From Petrolisthes cinctipes (Eukaryota > Arthropoda > Malacostraca > Decapoda > Porcellanidae), in NCBI GenBank assembly GCA_033782935.1, contig JAWQEG010001234.1, forward strand, positions 1,372,501 to 1,436,500: a DNA stretch of 64,000 bases. Reading direction: 5' to 3'. The position numbers and the translations under genes were made by a program. Below, piece by piece: positions 29,129-40,762 of this stretch. Position 1 is the stretch's first letter. The number at the start of each line of letters is the position of its first letter. The notes beneath the pieces were generated by a model that was given only the letters and a program-made list of their open reading frames with translations, did not search any database and had not been told where the DNA came from.

Positions 29129-29892
29129 CCACCAATCAAAGACTGGGAATAAAATTCATGATAAGATAACAGCTATAAATATCAATGTTAAATTACAGTG
29201 TAAGACTCCACTCTGCCACCATATTTGTGATGGAATGAGTGATTTGTTAAAACATTTAAGCAAACATATAGATGAAGACACCAGTGTGCATTTTCCTTTT
29301 GATCAGTGTTCAAAAACATTTTCTACCAAGAAATCATTTTCATCACATATTTGTAGATATCACAGAAATAGTACTGTAAATAACTTACCAGCTGGAGTAG
29401 TCTGTTCTTCAAATTCAGATATTTTTGATACTGGTATATTAGAGGATTCAAGTTTAAATACAGAAAATTACATTTCTTACTTGGAAAACACCGGTGGAGA
29501 GGAGTTACACACAAAGGAGGATGCTTTATTTATGCGTAACTTAGCCTTGTTTTATTTAAAATTAATATCTAAATTCTTATTGCCAGCATCAGTTGTTCAA
29601 TATATTTTGGAGGAATTTCAAAATATTCATAATGTTGGATTCTCTTATTGCTTGCAGAACTTAAACTCTTCTTTAAAACAGCTAAACATTCCGGAACACA
29701 AGATTAAAGAAATTATAAGTAGTATCCAAGAGTCAGGTTATTTTTCTAAATGCAACAGTGGACCACTTAGGTCTAATCACACTCGTAATATATATTTCAA
29801 ACAAAACTTTCATCACGTTTAGCCTCAGTGTTATCATCTGGGAAAAAACAATTGGAACAAAGAATCCACGTTTCAGTATGTTCCAATAATTG
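29129..29892 (+). pseudogene. Transposase-like protein, fingers 3 and 4 and helical region (broken)
   Basis: It continues the same protein in the shifted frame. Finger 3 (near 29190-29270) is C-x4-C-x12-H-x3-H. Finger 4 (near 29285-29365) keeps its second cysteine and both histidines, but its first cysteine codon reads TTT (Phe), so it is probably dead. A serine- and acid-rich part with ENYISYLENTG follows, then a helical region (FMRNLALFYLKLISKF and VVQYILEEFQ). An in-frame TAG at 29820-29822 stands where a sense codon is expected, because the frame continues as PQCYHLGKNNWNKESTFQYVPII up to the LTR at 29893 (shown in parts). Homology was recognised from general family pattern and not from a search. 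Confidence 0.68.
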
Positions 29893-31600
29893 TGTAAAAG
29901 CGCGATTTTTGTCCCCTTAATTTAATATTACGATTTTTTTTACTCTGGGAGGAAAACAAAAACCCACTCCCTTTAACAAAACAAAAAGCCACCAGTGTAT
30001 GCTACTACTCTATCCTATAGCTGGATCAACCCGGTCTGGAAAAAAAAAAAAAAAAGACCAGAGACTGATGACGAACAGGACAAGTCCAGTCCCTCCTCTG
30101 TACTAGGTATACGCTGCCACCACCAAACCAAAGTCGATCAGAGGAACCAAGTGAACACACACCGGAAGGGTAGCGTAGCGTTAGCTTATTTAGGCACGTG
30201 AGTAAGCAACCCAGACTACAATTTTAACGGGGGTACGATCAGTGTTGTGAATTGAGAACTAACATCTATATAGGAACACAGTCTATTTGTTATATCGGTG
30301 ACGGAAATACTCAACTAATTATAAACCCGTTTATTTTATAAAAGTATGGCACGAGTACATTTAACTAATACAATAATAATTTCTGTTTCCCCCTCCCTTG
30401 TTAATATCTCCTACTCTGTTCTGTCAACCAGGACAGGAACAATTCCGTGTCACGCTAGTGACAGAGCTAAGTACATATAAAAAATAATATTACATGAAGT
30501 GTCCCCCCTCCCACAATATCCCAAATAATTCCTAATAATAAATTTTTCACCACCAGGCCGAAATATAGCTAATACAATAAAAAGAAATCACATCCTAATC
30601 TCAATATTACAATTATGAATCTATAGAATTGCCAGCAAATGTTCGTAATCTTTAGGTACCACGTGGTTCACTATACACCAAGGGAGAATGCTATAATGGC
30701 TGTCACCCCAGCAGACGAGAAAAGAATGAGCGTGAGCAAAAAAACATACATTAATTACTATGTCTGAATGTGAACACACAATAATCTTTAGTTATTTAAA
30801 TTCCATCACTGGACTAATGGATTCACCACTCACTATATTCACAATACAATATATATGATGAGAGCGAGTTTTTTAGCTCTTAACTGTCACCCCAGCAGAC
30901 GAGAAATGAGAAGGAAATACTGAAGGCTACTCCCCCTTCACTTCTCCTTTAAGCAAAGTAGTGACCAAACATTTCATTTTCTGGCAATTCCATCAGTTCC
31001 ACCCTTACTGGTGTATATAGTTACATAGCATGATTTACACATATTATTGTGCTCAAATACATTGCCTTTTTCCTTGTTTAATTAAAGTCTTATATTACTG
31101 TAATTTACATATTCAAGGCATGTATTGTTCCGCCAACAAGAAAATGTACTGTCCCGACTTTAGACCCTAACTAATCTAATTAATTTTCTAAGTAAGTTAC
31201 AATTAAATTGCAGGTAACAGCATAGGAATGTTAGCTTCGTAATTATACATTATAATTATAAATGCAGGTTATTCCCTGTATCCAATTAATTATTTTACAT
31301 TCACCTCCCAATCACCACGTATTTCTCTATCCCTTTTAATCTACCTAAGATTCAATTATTCCTCTCTTTAACCTATTTACCTAACTATAATCATTATTTC
31401 TATTATTCATCTATAACCTCTAACTATAAACATTATTCGTACTTTTTCTCATTTTAGTATTTTTAGAAGAAGCCCACCACCGAGATTATTCGTCAGGGAT
31501 AATCTCAGCCTGGCTACTCCCTACAATCTTACACTAAAAGCCTATTCTAATACCCGTAAATATTCTAAATAACAATACATATAAAAATAGGGGTGTTACA
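29893..31600 (-). mobile_element. Probable solo LTR (1.7 kb) inside the transposase pseudogene
   Basis: The inserted block starts TGTAAAAGCG and ends GGTGTTACA on the plus strand, giving the TGT...ACA termini typical of LTRs. It is flanked by a perfect 4-bp duplication, ATTG at 29889-29892 and at 31601-31604. Removing the block plus one ATTG joins the transposase reading frame without a shift (VPI-IETL). No open frame, protease, RT or primer-binding site is present, so a solo LTR or a non-autonomous relative fits best. Read on the minus strand it starts TGTAACACCCC, a common Gypsy-type LTR start, hence the strand given. It contains a 30700-30731 / 30884-30910 direct repeat (CTGTCACCCCAGCAGACGAG). 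The superfamily is inferred from the duplication length and termini only. Confidence 0.75.
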
Positions 31601-33347
31601 ATTGAAACACTAAAGAGTCTCTTTAAAGATGAATCAGTTCTCAAGGAACACAAATTGATGACAGCACACCAGGACAAAGATATTAGTAAATGTTTCTTTA
31701 GTGACATTCAAGATGGGCTTGAACTATTTAAGACTGAAACTAACTCGCTAAGTATAATTCTGTATCAAGATGCTTTTGAAATATGTAACCCTTTAGGATC
31801 AAGCAAAAACAAACATAAAATTGTAGGGGTATACATGACACTTGGGAATTTTAGGCCACATATCCGCTCTGTTGTTGACAATACCCCCTTAGTCCTGCTG
31901 TGCAAAGAAATCCATCTAAAACATTTTGGCTATGATAAAATATTTTCAAAATTAATTGAAGACTTGAGAACAACGGCATTCAAATTAATAATGATAATTT
32001 GAAGGGGGCACTATATTGCATTACTGGGGATAACTTGGGGTCTCATGGCATTGGTGCTCTTACAAAAAATTTCAGTACTGTTGAAAATTTTGTAGATATT
32101 GGAATATATTCCTAAAAGAATTTCACACTGACCCTGTGCATGTTGGTGCAATAAGAACAGTGGAAGACTATAGATTGGCAATACAACAACTTAAAGACAA
32201 GAACACTGTCAGAATTTTAAATAATTAGAAAGGTATTAAATTTAATTTTCCATTCAATGCACTGAAATATTATCATGTCTGCAAAGCAGGTCTTCCACCA
32301 TGCCTGGGTCATGACATTTTTGAGGGTGTTGGTGATTATGATGTTGCTCTGATATTGAAGAATTTAGTAAATGAAAAGAGATGGCTAACTTATGCAGAAC
32401 TTAATCGGTGTATAATTATGTTTCCTTATCGTGGTACAGATGCTGCCTCAAAGCCATGTCAAGTAAATACTTCAGGTACTAAATTAGGTGGGCAGGCTGC
32501 ACAAAACTGGTGTTTAATCAGGCTTTTGCCTGTTATACTATATGGCAAAATAATTGATGCTAATGATCCTGTTTGGCAGTTGTTCCTGTTATTACGTAAC
32601 ATTACTGAAATTATCTGTGCCCCAAAGATTGACGACTCTGACCTTGCATATCTAGCAATACTTATTGATGAATATTTAGAAGACAGACAAAAAAAAATTC
32701 CAAATGACAAACTGAGGCTAAAGCATCACTTTCTAAAACATTATCCAAACCTAATTTTGCTGTTTGGCCTATTAATTCGTTTGTGGACATTATGCTTTGA
32801 AAGCAAGCATTGCTACTTCAAAATATGCATTAAAAGTGCCCATTCCTTCAAGAATGTGTGTCAGACCATGTGTGAAAAACATCAGTTATTACAAGCATAC
32901 AAACAGGCCAGTTCATATTTTCCCACTGATATAGAGGTTGTAAAAAACATTTCGTTAATCTCAGATACATATAGTTCAGATATTAAAAAATCCTTAAACA
33001 TGTGTCAGATTACTGAAGATCCATAAGTTAGCTTGGAAGTGACAATAATGAGGACTCAGTACAAGAAGGGACACTATGTGGTGTTAAGTAAATGTGAACA
33101 GGGTCTAATGTTAGGCGAGATTCAGTACATAATATTGAACTCCTGTACACAAGTATACTTTTTAGTAAAAAAATTCACAGCACAAATTTCCAAGGAGTTG
33201 CAATTATATACAGTATTGTACACCTCCCCATGCTCTTCCTTTAAATGTACAGAATTTTTTTCTAAACTCCTGAATTATTACCCACTGGTTGACTACAAAA
33301 GAGGAAAATCATTGTTGATCCCACTCAAACACAATATATCTGCATAA
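31601..33347 (+). pseudogene. Transposase-like protein, catalytic and C-terminal region (broken)
   Basis: The coding line resumes at IETLKSLFKDE and includes ILYQDAFEICNPLG (near 31769), CITGDNLGSHG (near 32020), EDYRLAIQQLKDK, then GLPPCLGHDIFEGVGDYDV (near 32300). AELNRCIIMFPY, QNWCLIRLLPVILY, LKHHFLKHYPNL and a C-terminal part ending at 33347 follow. The spacing of D..NPLG, D-N-L-G and HDxxEG resembles the DDE core of En/Spm-like (CMC) transposases, where DGFNPFG and HxxEKN occupy similar places; this assignment is an inference. Lesions are a frameshift near 31965, a frameshift near 32093, TAG at 32226-32228 and TAA at 33024-33026 before the last exon-like part (33033-33347), which stays in frame. 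Non-functional. Confidence 0.65.
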
Positions 33348-33549
33348 GATTTCCAAGAAAATTAAAAAGGTAATTTAAAGATTACAATTCTATATTCATG
33401 GAGACCATTAGATTTCCTGTACAGTACTGTACTTGTAACATTGTCCGATAAGAAAATATAATTTTGGAAGACTTAGGAATCCTTGGATGAAATGCAGTAT
33501 GATTTGGTATACCAGTACTACAGTACATTATATTCATCTCCTTTCCCAG
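33348..33549. other. Non-coding spacer with 14-bp palindrome
   Basis: AT-rich, no open frame. It holds the perfect palindrome GTACAGTACTGTAC at 33419-33432 and ends in a splice-acceptor-like TTTCCCAG. Confidence 0.5.
33419..33432. repeat. Perfect 14-bp palindrome, copy 1
   Basis: GTACAGTACTGTAC reads the same on both strands. The same 14-mer occurs at 33746-33759 and its 12-bp core at 34434-34445, all in non-coding or intron-like sequence. Confidence 0.9.
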
Positions 33550-33745
33550 GGGCATGATTTCAAGAAAATGACAAAAAGTTGAACTGAAACGGAAGCTAAT
33601 TGTTAAAGTTCAATACAAAAGATTAAAACATTCTGAACTGGAATTGGTTGTAGCTAAGGACCATGATGGTTATGAAGCTGATGACAGTGATAGTGATACT
33701 TGTAGTAAAAGTAGTAGAGAGACAGTGATTTACGTGACAGGTAAA
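33550..33745 (+). pseudogene. Exon-like fragment 1 (basic then acidic/serine-rich)
   Basis: It follows an acceptor-like CTCCTTTCCCAG. After a TGA at 33569-33571 an open frame reads KVELKRKLIVKVQYKR, then HSELELVVAKDHDGYEADD and SDSDTC. It ends near a strong donor-like CAG|GTAAAG (33741), with an alternative AAA|GTACAG (33746). The frame lies downstream of the transposase C-terminus on the same strand. It may be an upstream exon of a second, related gene copy, or chance. With the strong donor its phase does not match the next exon-like segment, but with the weaker donor it does. Function unknown. Confidence 0.35.
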
Positions 33746-33759
33746 GTACAGTACTGTAC
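33746..33759. repeat. Perfect 14-bp palindrome, copy 2
   Basis: Identical to the palindrome at 33419. It begins exactly at one of the two candidate donor sites of exon-like fragment 1. Confidence 0.9.
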
Positions 33760-34071
33760 CATATGCACTGTAATTATGAAAACTGCTTATATGAGTAATG
33801 TACTGCATACTAAAGTAACTCCACTTCTCTACCTTTAATTGTGTCCTACATTGAATTTTTTACAGAGAAATCATAAGTACAATGAAAATGGTTAAATGAC
33901 TTCTGTAAACTGGGTTTCGGCTTCCCTGAGCTCAGATAGCTAAGTTAAAATGTTCTAATGAGATATGGTAGGCCTATGTGCAGTTATGTTAACTTACTTC
34001 CTTGGTTTGGATCATTATGGGTTTAATCTAGCAGTAGCTGTTTCATTTTCTAATTATTTTCTAATTATCAG

Positions 34072-34273
34072 AGACCGGAGGTGGAGGAAATCAAGGAGAC
34101 CATTGAAAATATTCTTCCAACCCTTCCTCCACAGTTACTGGAGGAAGTGTGTGAACACCTTATCAGCATTGGTGTAGAAACTCTTAATGATATTCACTAT
34201 GTGAAAGCATCCCATCTTACACCCATGTTGAAAGAGATTCAAGCACGTAAACTTATTGATAAATGGAAACAAG
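34072..34273 (+). pseudogene. Exon-like fragment 2, SAM-like helical domain
   Basis: It begins after an acceptor-like CTAATTATCAG and ends at AAG|GTACTG. It encodes 67 residues: EVEEIKETIENILPTLPPQ, then LLEEVCEHLISIGVETLND, IHYVKASHLTPMLKEIQARK and LIDKWKQ. The pattern L..IGV.t..Dl..v...dL...l..iQarkLi..W is that of SAM-like domains, including those found at the N-terminus of zinc-finger transposase-like proteins in animals. No stop interrupts it. Such domains mediate protein-protein contact. Its place downstream of the transposase pseudogene suggests the start of another, mostly lost copy, though an unrelated host gene remnant is possible. Confidence 0.5.
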
Positions 34274-34772
34274 GTACTGTATAATGCATGCCATATTTTT
34301 TAAAGATTAGTTTACCTTACTGTACAGTTCTTGCCTGCATTTGAGACTCAGGTAATATTCCCTATTAGCTTATGGGTTGTGTCCTAGCAAACTTGGCCAA
34401 TCTTTTTTTTTTTTTTTTTTTTTACAGTACTGGTACAGTACTGTATATTCAGACACAATGTGGGTTGTCATTTAACTGCAGGTCCAATTAAAGCAGAGTA
34501 TCACTGTTGCTTGTTATGTAACTTATTGTTCCCATGTACCCGCAAAATACTTATACATCATTTTTTTGATGAAATGTTGTCACATTTTCTTCTCAATTAC
34601 GTTTCTTATAAATTCACTCATACAAAAATGGAATGCAGGAAGGGAGAAGTGAAGGAAGGAAGCACTGTGTGAATTGTGTACAGTGTTGTGGATGTGCATG
34701 TTATTGCATATGGGCTTAAGTACTATGCATAATCAACACCAACATTTTTTATAGGTTTTCTTAATATTTCAG
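34274..34772. other. Intron-like stretch with poly-T tract and palindrome
   Basis: AT-rich. It holds a run of 21 T at 34403-34423 and the palindrome TACAGTACTGTA at 34434-34445. A short open frame (34460-34672) has no recognisable domain and is not called. Confidence 0.45.
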
Positions 34773-34861
34773 TCGCACCGGCATCACAGGAAGATATGAG
34801 TGGCGGAGTGTTACAACCAGTCAAGCGCCACGCCTACTTAAGCGAGATAATTGCCTTTAAA
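34773..34861 (+). pseudogene. Exon-like fragment 3
   Basis: It follows a pyrimidine-rich acceptor (TTCTTAATATTTCAG) and ends at AAA|GTATAT. Joined to fragment 2 in phase 1 it stays open: VAPASQEDMSGGV, then LQPVKRHAYLSEIIAFK. The phase agreement between fragments 2 and 3 is the main support that they belong to one gene. No domain is recognised and no following exon was found before satellite A. Confidence 0.35.
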
Positions 34862-35456
34862 GTATATGTAATAATGTCACACGTAAGGTAAACACGAATA
34901 ATCTGTTGACTACTTCACTTCATCAACTTGATATGACCACAGTATAACATATACTGTGGTATTTCAGACTTCATTAGAGGCCAGATTTTCTTACCTTTTA
35001 ACTGATACTGTATATGCCAAAAAGTGTTCAGTTCCATATTAAGAAAGATATTACAGGTATAATAAATATGAGTACCATGGAGAAAATGTGAAAAGTTATT
35101 CTCGTACTGATATATTAGATTAGAATGGAGAATTGGTAAATAATAATAAAATATACTATTTCGATTAAGAAATTAGATTGTTCAAGCATTCTATGGGTGT
35201 AGTTTAGATGTAGGTACATTACAGAATAACTTTGAAAAGTTTAAAAGACTATGATACTCTCACAGTTTCAATCGGTCTTGTCGCCTTGTCAGGTGCAGGT
35301 GGGGTGGCGTCGGTCGCTGCCACACGTACGATTCAACGGTTCTATTGCTTTTAACAGCCGCAATTCTATGTATCCGAGTTTTCTAGGTTAAACTGTTATG
35401 AATGAGTGGTAAGCAGAGGAACTCCACACGGGCAGGCAGCCAGATAGACACGAAGC
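34862..35456. other. Unassigned AT-rich region before satellite A
   Basis: No gene, satellite unit or RNA recognised. A more GC-rich patch (35275-35345 and 35400-35455) lies next to the array edge. Confidence 0.5.
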
Positions 35457-36699
35457 AAATTTTCGGTTGTTTTGAGCCTGAATTTGAGATATAAACGGGT
35501 ACAGAAGATGCATGCACATATCGACTTTGGACACTTAAAATATCTATTTTTAGCATGTTTTGAGCCTATATTTTGAAAACCTTCTAGCACTGAGTAGGCA
35601 TGTACAGATCGCTTCTGGGACCCAAAAATATCGAATTTTCGGGTGTTTTGAGGTTGAATTTGAGATATAAACGAGTGCAAAAGATGCATACACATATTTA
35701 CTTTGGGCACCTAAAATATCGATTTTCAGCCTGTTTTGGGCCTGTATCTGAGTAGGCATGTACAGATCGCTTCTGGGACCCCAAAATATCGAATTTTCGG
35801 GTGTTTGGAGCCTGAATTTGAGATATAAACGGGTATAGAAGATGCATGCACATATCGACTTTTGGGCACCTAAAACATCTATTTTGAGCATGTTTTGGGT
35901 CTGTATCTTGAAAACATTCTAACTAGAAGTAGGCATGTAGAGATCGCTTCTAGGACCCAAAAAAAACGAATTTTCGGGTGTTTTGAGCCAGAATTTGATA
36001 TATAAACGGGTAAAGAAGATGCATGCACCTATCGACTTTGGACACTTAAAATATCGATTTTTAGCATGTTTTGAGCCTATATTTTGAAAACATTCTAGCA
36101 CTGAGTAGGCATGTACAGATCACTTCTGGGATCCAAAAATATCGAGTTTTCGGGTGTTTTGAGGTTGAATTTTGGATAAAAACGGGTGCAGAAGATGCAT
36201 ACACATATTGACTTTGGTCACCTAAAATATCGATTTTCAGCATGTTTTGGGCCTGTATTTTGCAAACATTCTAACTAAGAGTAAGCATGTACAGATCGCT
36301 TCTGGGACCCAAAAATATCGAATTTTCGGGTGTTTTCAGGTTGAATTTGGGGTATAAACGGGTGCAGAAGATGCATACACATATTGACTTTGGGAACCTA
36401 AAATATCGATTTTCAGCATGTTTTGGGCCTGTATTTGAGTAGGCATGTAGAGTTTGCTTCTGGGACCCCAAAATATCGAATTTTCGGGTGTTTGGAGCCT
36501 GAATTTGATATATAAACGGGTACAGAAGATGCATGGTCATATCGACTTTTGTGCACCTAAAATATCGATTTTCGGTATGTTTTGGGCCTGTATTTTGAAA
36601 ATACTCTAACACGGAGTAGGCATGTACAGATCTCTTCTGGGACCCCAAAATATCGAGTTTTCGGGTGTTTTGAGCCTTAATTTGAGATATAAATGGGTA

Positions 36700-39600
36700 C
36701 AGAAGATGCAAGCACATATCGACTTTGGACACTTAAAATATCGATTTTTAGCATGTTTTGAGCCTTTATTTTGAAAACATTCTAGCACTGAGTAGGCATG
36801 TACAGAACGCTTCTGGCACCCAAAAATTTCGAATTTTCGGGTGTTTTGAGGTTGAATTTGAGATATAAACGAGTGCAGAAGATGCATACACATATTGACT
36901 TTGGGCACCTAAAATATCGATTTTGAGCATGTTTTTGGTCTGTATCTTAAAAACATTCTAACTAGGAGTAGGCATGTACAGATCGTTTCTAGGACCCAAA
37001 AATACCGAATTTTCGGGTGTTTTAAGCATGAATTTGATTTATAAACGGGTACAGAAGATGCATGCACATATCGACTTTGGGCACCTAAAATATCCATTTT
37101 TAGCATGTTTTGGGTCTATATTTTGAAAATATTCTAGCACTAAGTAGGCATGTACAGATCACTTCTGGGACCCCAAAATATCGAATTTTCGGGTGTGTTG
37201 ACCCTGAATTTGAGATATAAACGGGTACACTTAAAATATCGATTTTTAGCATGTTTTGAGCCTATATTTTGAAAACATTCTAGCACTGAGTAGGCATGTA
37301 CAGATCGCTTCTGCGACCCAAAAATATCGAATATTCGGGTGTTTTGAGGTAGAATTTGGGATATAAACAGGTGCAGAAGATGCATACACATATTGACTTT
37401 GGTCACCTAAAATATCGATTTCAGAATGTTTTGGGCCTGTATTTTGAATATACTCTAACACGGAGTACGCAAGTACAGATCGCTTCTGGGACCCCAAAAA
37501 TATCGAATTTTCGTGTGTTTGGAGCCTCAACTTGAGATATAAACGGGTACAGAAGATGCATGCACATATCGACTTTTGGGCACCTAAAAGATCGATTTTC
37601 AGTATGTTTTGAGCCTGTATATTGAAAATACTCTAACACGGAGTAAGCATGTACAGATCGCTTCTGGGACCCCAAAATATCGAATTTTCGGGTGTTTTGA
37701 GCCTGAATTTGAGATATCGACTCTGGGCACCTAAAATATCGATTTTTAGCATGTTTTGGGCCTATATTTTGAAAATATTCTAGCACTGAGTAGGCATGTA
37801 CACATCGCTTCAGGGACCCCAAAATATCGAATTTTCGGGTGTTTTGAGCCTGAATTTGAGATATAAACGGGTACAGAATATGCATGCACATATCGACTTT
37901 TGGGCACCTAAAATATCGATTTTTAGCATGTTTTGGGTCTGTATATTGAAAACATTCTAACTAGGAGTAGGCATGTACAGATCGCTTCTAGGACCCAAAA
38001 ATACCGAATTTTCGGGTGTTTTGAGCCTGATTTTGAGATATAAACGGGTACAGAAGATACATGGACATATCGACTTTGGACACTTAAAATATCGATTTTC
38101 AGCATGTTTTGAGCCTATATTTTGAAAACATTCTAACTAGGAGTAGGCATGTAGAGATCGCTTCTAGGACCCAAAAATACCGAATTTTCGGGTGTTTTGA
38201 GGTTGAATTTGGGATATAAACGGGTGCAGAAGATGCATACACATATTGACTTTGTCACCAAAAATATCGATTTTGAGCATGTTTTGGGCCTGTATCTTGA
38301 AAATACTCTAACACGGAGTAGGCATGTACAGATCGCTTCTGGGACCCCAAAATATCGAATTTTCGGGTGTTTTGGGCCTGAATTTGAGATATCGAGTTTG
38401 GGTACCTAAAATATCGATTTTTAGCATGTTTTGGGCATATATTTTGAAAACATTCTAGCACTGAGTAGGCATGTTCAAATCGCTTCTAGGCCCCCAAAAT
38501 ATCGAATTTTCGGGTGTTTTGAGCCTGAATTTGAGATATAAACGGGTACAGATGATACATGCACATATCGACTTTTGGGCACCTAAAATATCGATTTTGA
38601 GCATGTTTTGGGTCTGTATCTTGAAAACATTCTAACTAGGAGTAGGCATATAGAGATCGCTTTTAGGACCCAAAAATACCGAATTTTCGGGTGTTTTGAG
38701 GTTGAATTTGGGATATAAACGGGTGCAGAAGATGAATACACATATTGACTTTGGGCACCTAAAATATCGATTTTCAGCATGTTTTGGACCTGTATAAGAG
38801 TAGGCATGTACAGATCGCTTCTGGGACCCCAAAATATCGAATATTCGGGTGTTTGGAGCTTGAATTTGAGATATAAACGGGTACAGAAGATGGATGCACA
38901 TATCGACTTTTGGGCACCTAAAATATCGATTTTCAGTATGTTTTGGGCCTGTACTTTGAAAATACTCTAACACGGAGTAGGCATGTACAGTTCGCTTTTG
39001 GGACCCCAAAATATCGAATTTTCGGGTGTTTTGGGCCTGAATTTGAGATATTGACTTTGGGCACCTAAAATATCGATTTTTAGCATGTTTTGGGCCTATA
39101 TTTTGAAAATATTCTAACACTAAGTAGACATCTACAGATCACTTCTGGGACCCCAAAATATCGAATTTTCGGGTGTTTTGAGCCTGAATTTGAGATATAA
39201 ACAGGTACAGAAGATGCAAGCACATATCGACTTTGGACACTTAAAATATCGATTTTTAGCATGTTTTGAGCCTTTATTTTGAAAACATTCTAGCACTGAG
39301 TAGGCATGTACAGAACGCTTCTGGCACCCAAAAATTTCGAATTTTCGGGTGTTTTGAGGTTGAATTTGAGATATAAACGAGTGCAGAAGATGCATACACA
39401 TATTGACTTTGGGCACCTAAAATATCGATTTTGAGCATGTTTTTGGTCTGTATCTTAAAAACATTCTAACTAGGAGTAGGCATGTACAGATCGTTTCTAG
39501 GACCCAAAAATACCGAATTTTCGGGTGTTTTAAGCATGAATTTGATTTATAAACGGGTACAGAAGATGCATGCACATATCGACTTTGGGCACCTAAAATA

Positions 39601-40762
39601 TCCATTTTTAGCATGTTTTGGGTCTATATTTTAAAAATATTCTAGCACTAAGTAGGCATGTACAGATCACTTCTGGGACCCCAAAATATCGAATTTTCGG
39701 GTGTGTTGACCCTGAATTTGAGATTTAAACGGGTACACTTAAAATATCGATTTTTAGCATGTTTTGAGCCTATATTTTGAAAACATTCTAGCACTGAGTA
39801 GGCATGTACAGATCGCTTCTGCGACCCAAAAATATCGAATATTCGGGTGTTTTGAGGTTGAATTTGGGATATAAACAGGTGCAGAAGATGCATACACATA
39901 TTGACTTTGGTCACCTAAAATATCGATTTCAGAATGTTTTGGGCCTGTATTTTGAATATACTCTAACACGGAGTACGCAAGTACAGATCGCTTCTGGGAC
40001 CCCAAAAATATCGAATTATCGTGTGTTTGGAGCCTCAACTTGAGATATAAACGAGTACAGAAGATGCATGCACATATCGACTTTTGGGCACCTAAAAGAT
40101 CGATTTTCAGTATGTTTTGAGCCTGTATATTGAAAATACTCTAACACGGAGTAAGCATGTACAGATCGCTTCTGGGACCCCAAAATATCGAATTTTCGGG
40201 TGTTTTGAGCCTGAATTTGAGATATCGACTCTGGGCACCTAAAATATCGATTTTTAGCATGTTTTGGGCCTATATTTTGAAAATATTCTAGCACTGAGTA
40301 GGCATGTACAGATCGCTTCAGGGACCCCAAAATATCGAATTTTCGGGTGTTTTGAGCCTGAATTTGAGATATAAACGGGTACAGAATATGCATGCACATA
40401 TCGACTTTTGGGCACCTAAAATATCGATTTTTAGCATGTTTTGGGTCTGTATATTGAAAACATTCTAACTAGGAGTAGGCATGTACAGATCGCTTCTAGG
40501 ACCCAAAAATATCGAATTTTCGGGTGTTTTGAGCCTGATTTTGAGATATAAACGGGTACAGAAGATACATTGATATATCGACTTTGGACACTTAAAATAT
40601 CGATTTTCAGCATGTTTTGAGCCTATATTTTGAAAACATTCTAACTAGGAGTAGGCATGTAGAGATCGCTTCTAGGACCCAAAAATACCGAATTTTCGGG
40701 TGTTTTGAGGTTGAATTTGGGATATAAACGGGTGCAGAAGATGCATACACATATTGACTTTG
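36700..40762 (-). repeat. Block duplication with 2508-bp shift in satellite A
   Basis: The unit order and variants of about 36700-38254 recur at about 39208-40762 with a constant shift of 2508 bp. A rare truncated unit (AAACGGGTACACTTAAAAT at about 37219 and 39727) marks both. The copies differ at a few bases, for example ATTTTGAAAATATTC against ATTTTAAAAATATTC near 37120/39628. A second overlapping relation with a shift of 2844 bp links about 38250-39005 to 41095-41849. Confidence 0.85.

Noticed and set aside
29893..31600. Insertion as a MITE-type DNA element
   Set aside because: The ends match only as TGTA...TACA and do not extend into longer terminal inverted repeats; size and 4-bp duplication fit an LTR better.
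34460..34672. A 70-codon open frame in the intron-like region
   Set aside because: No recognisable domain and no convincing splice context. It has a Cys/His-containing start, but not in a zinc-finger spacing.
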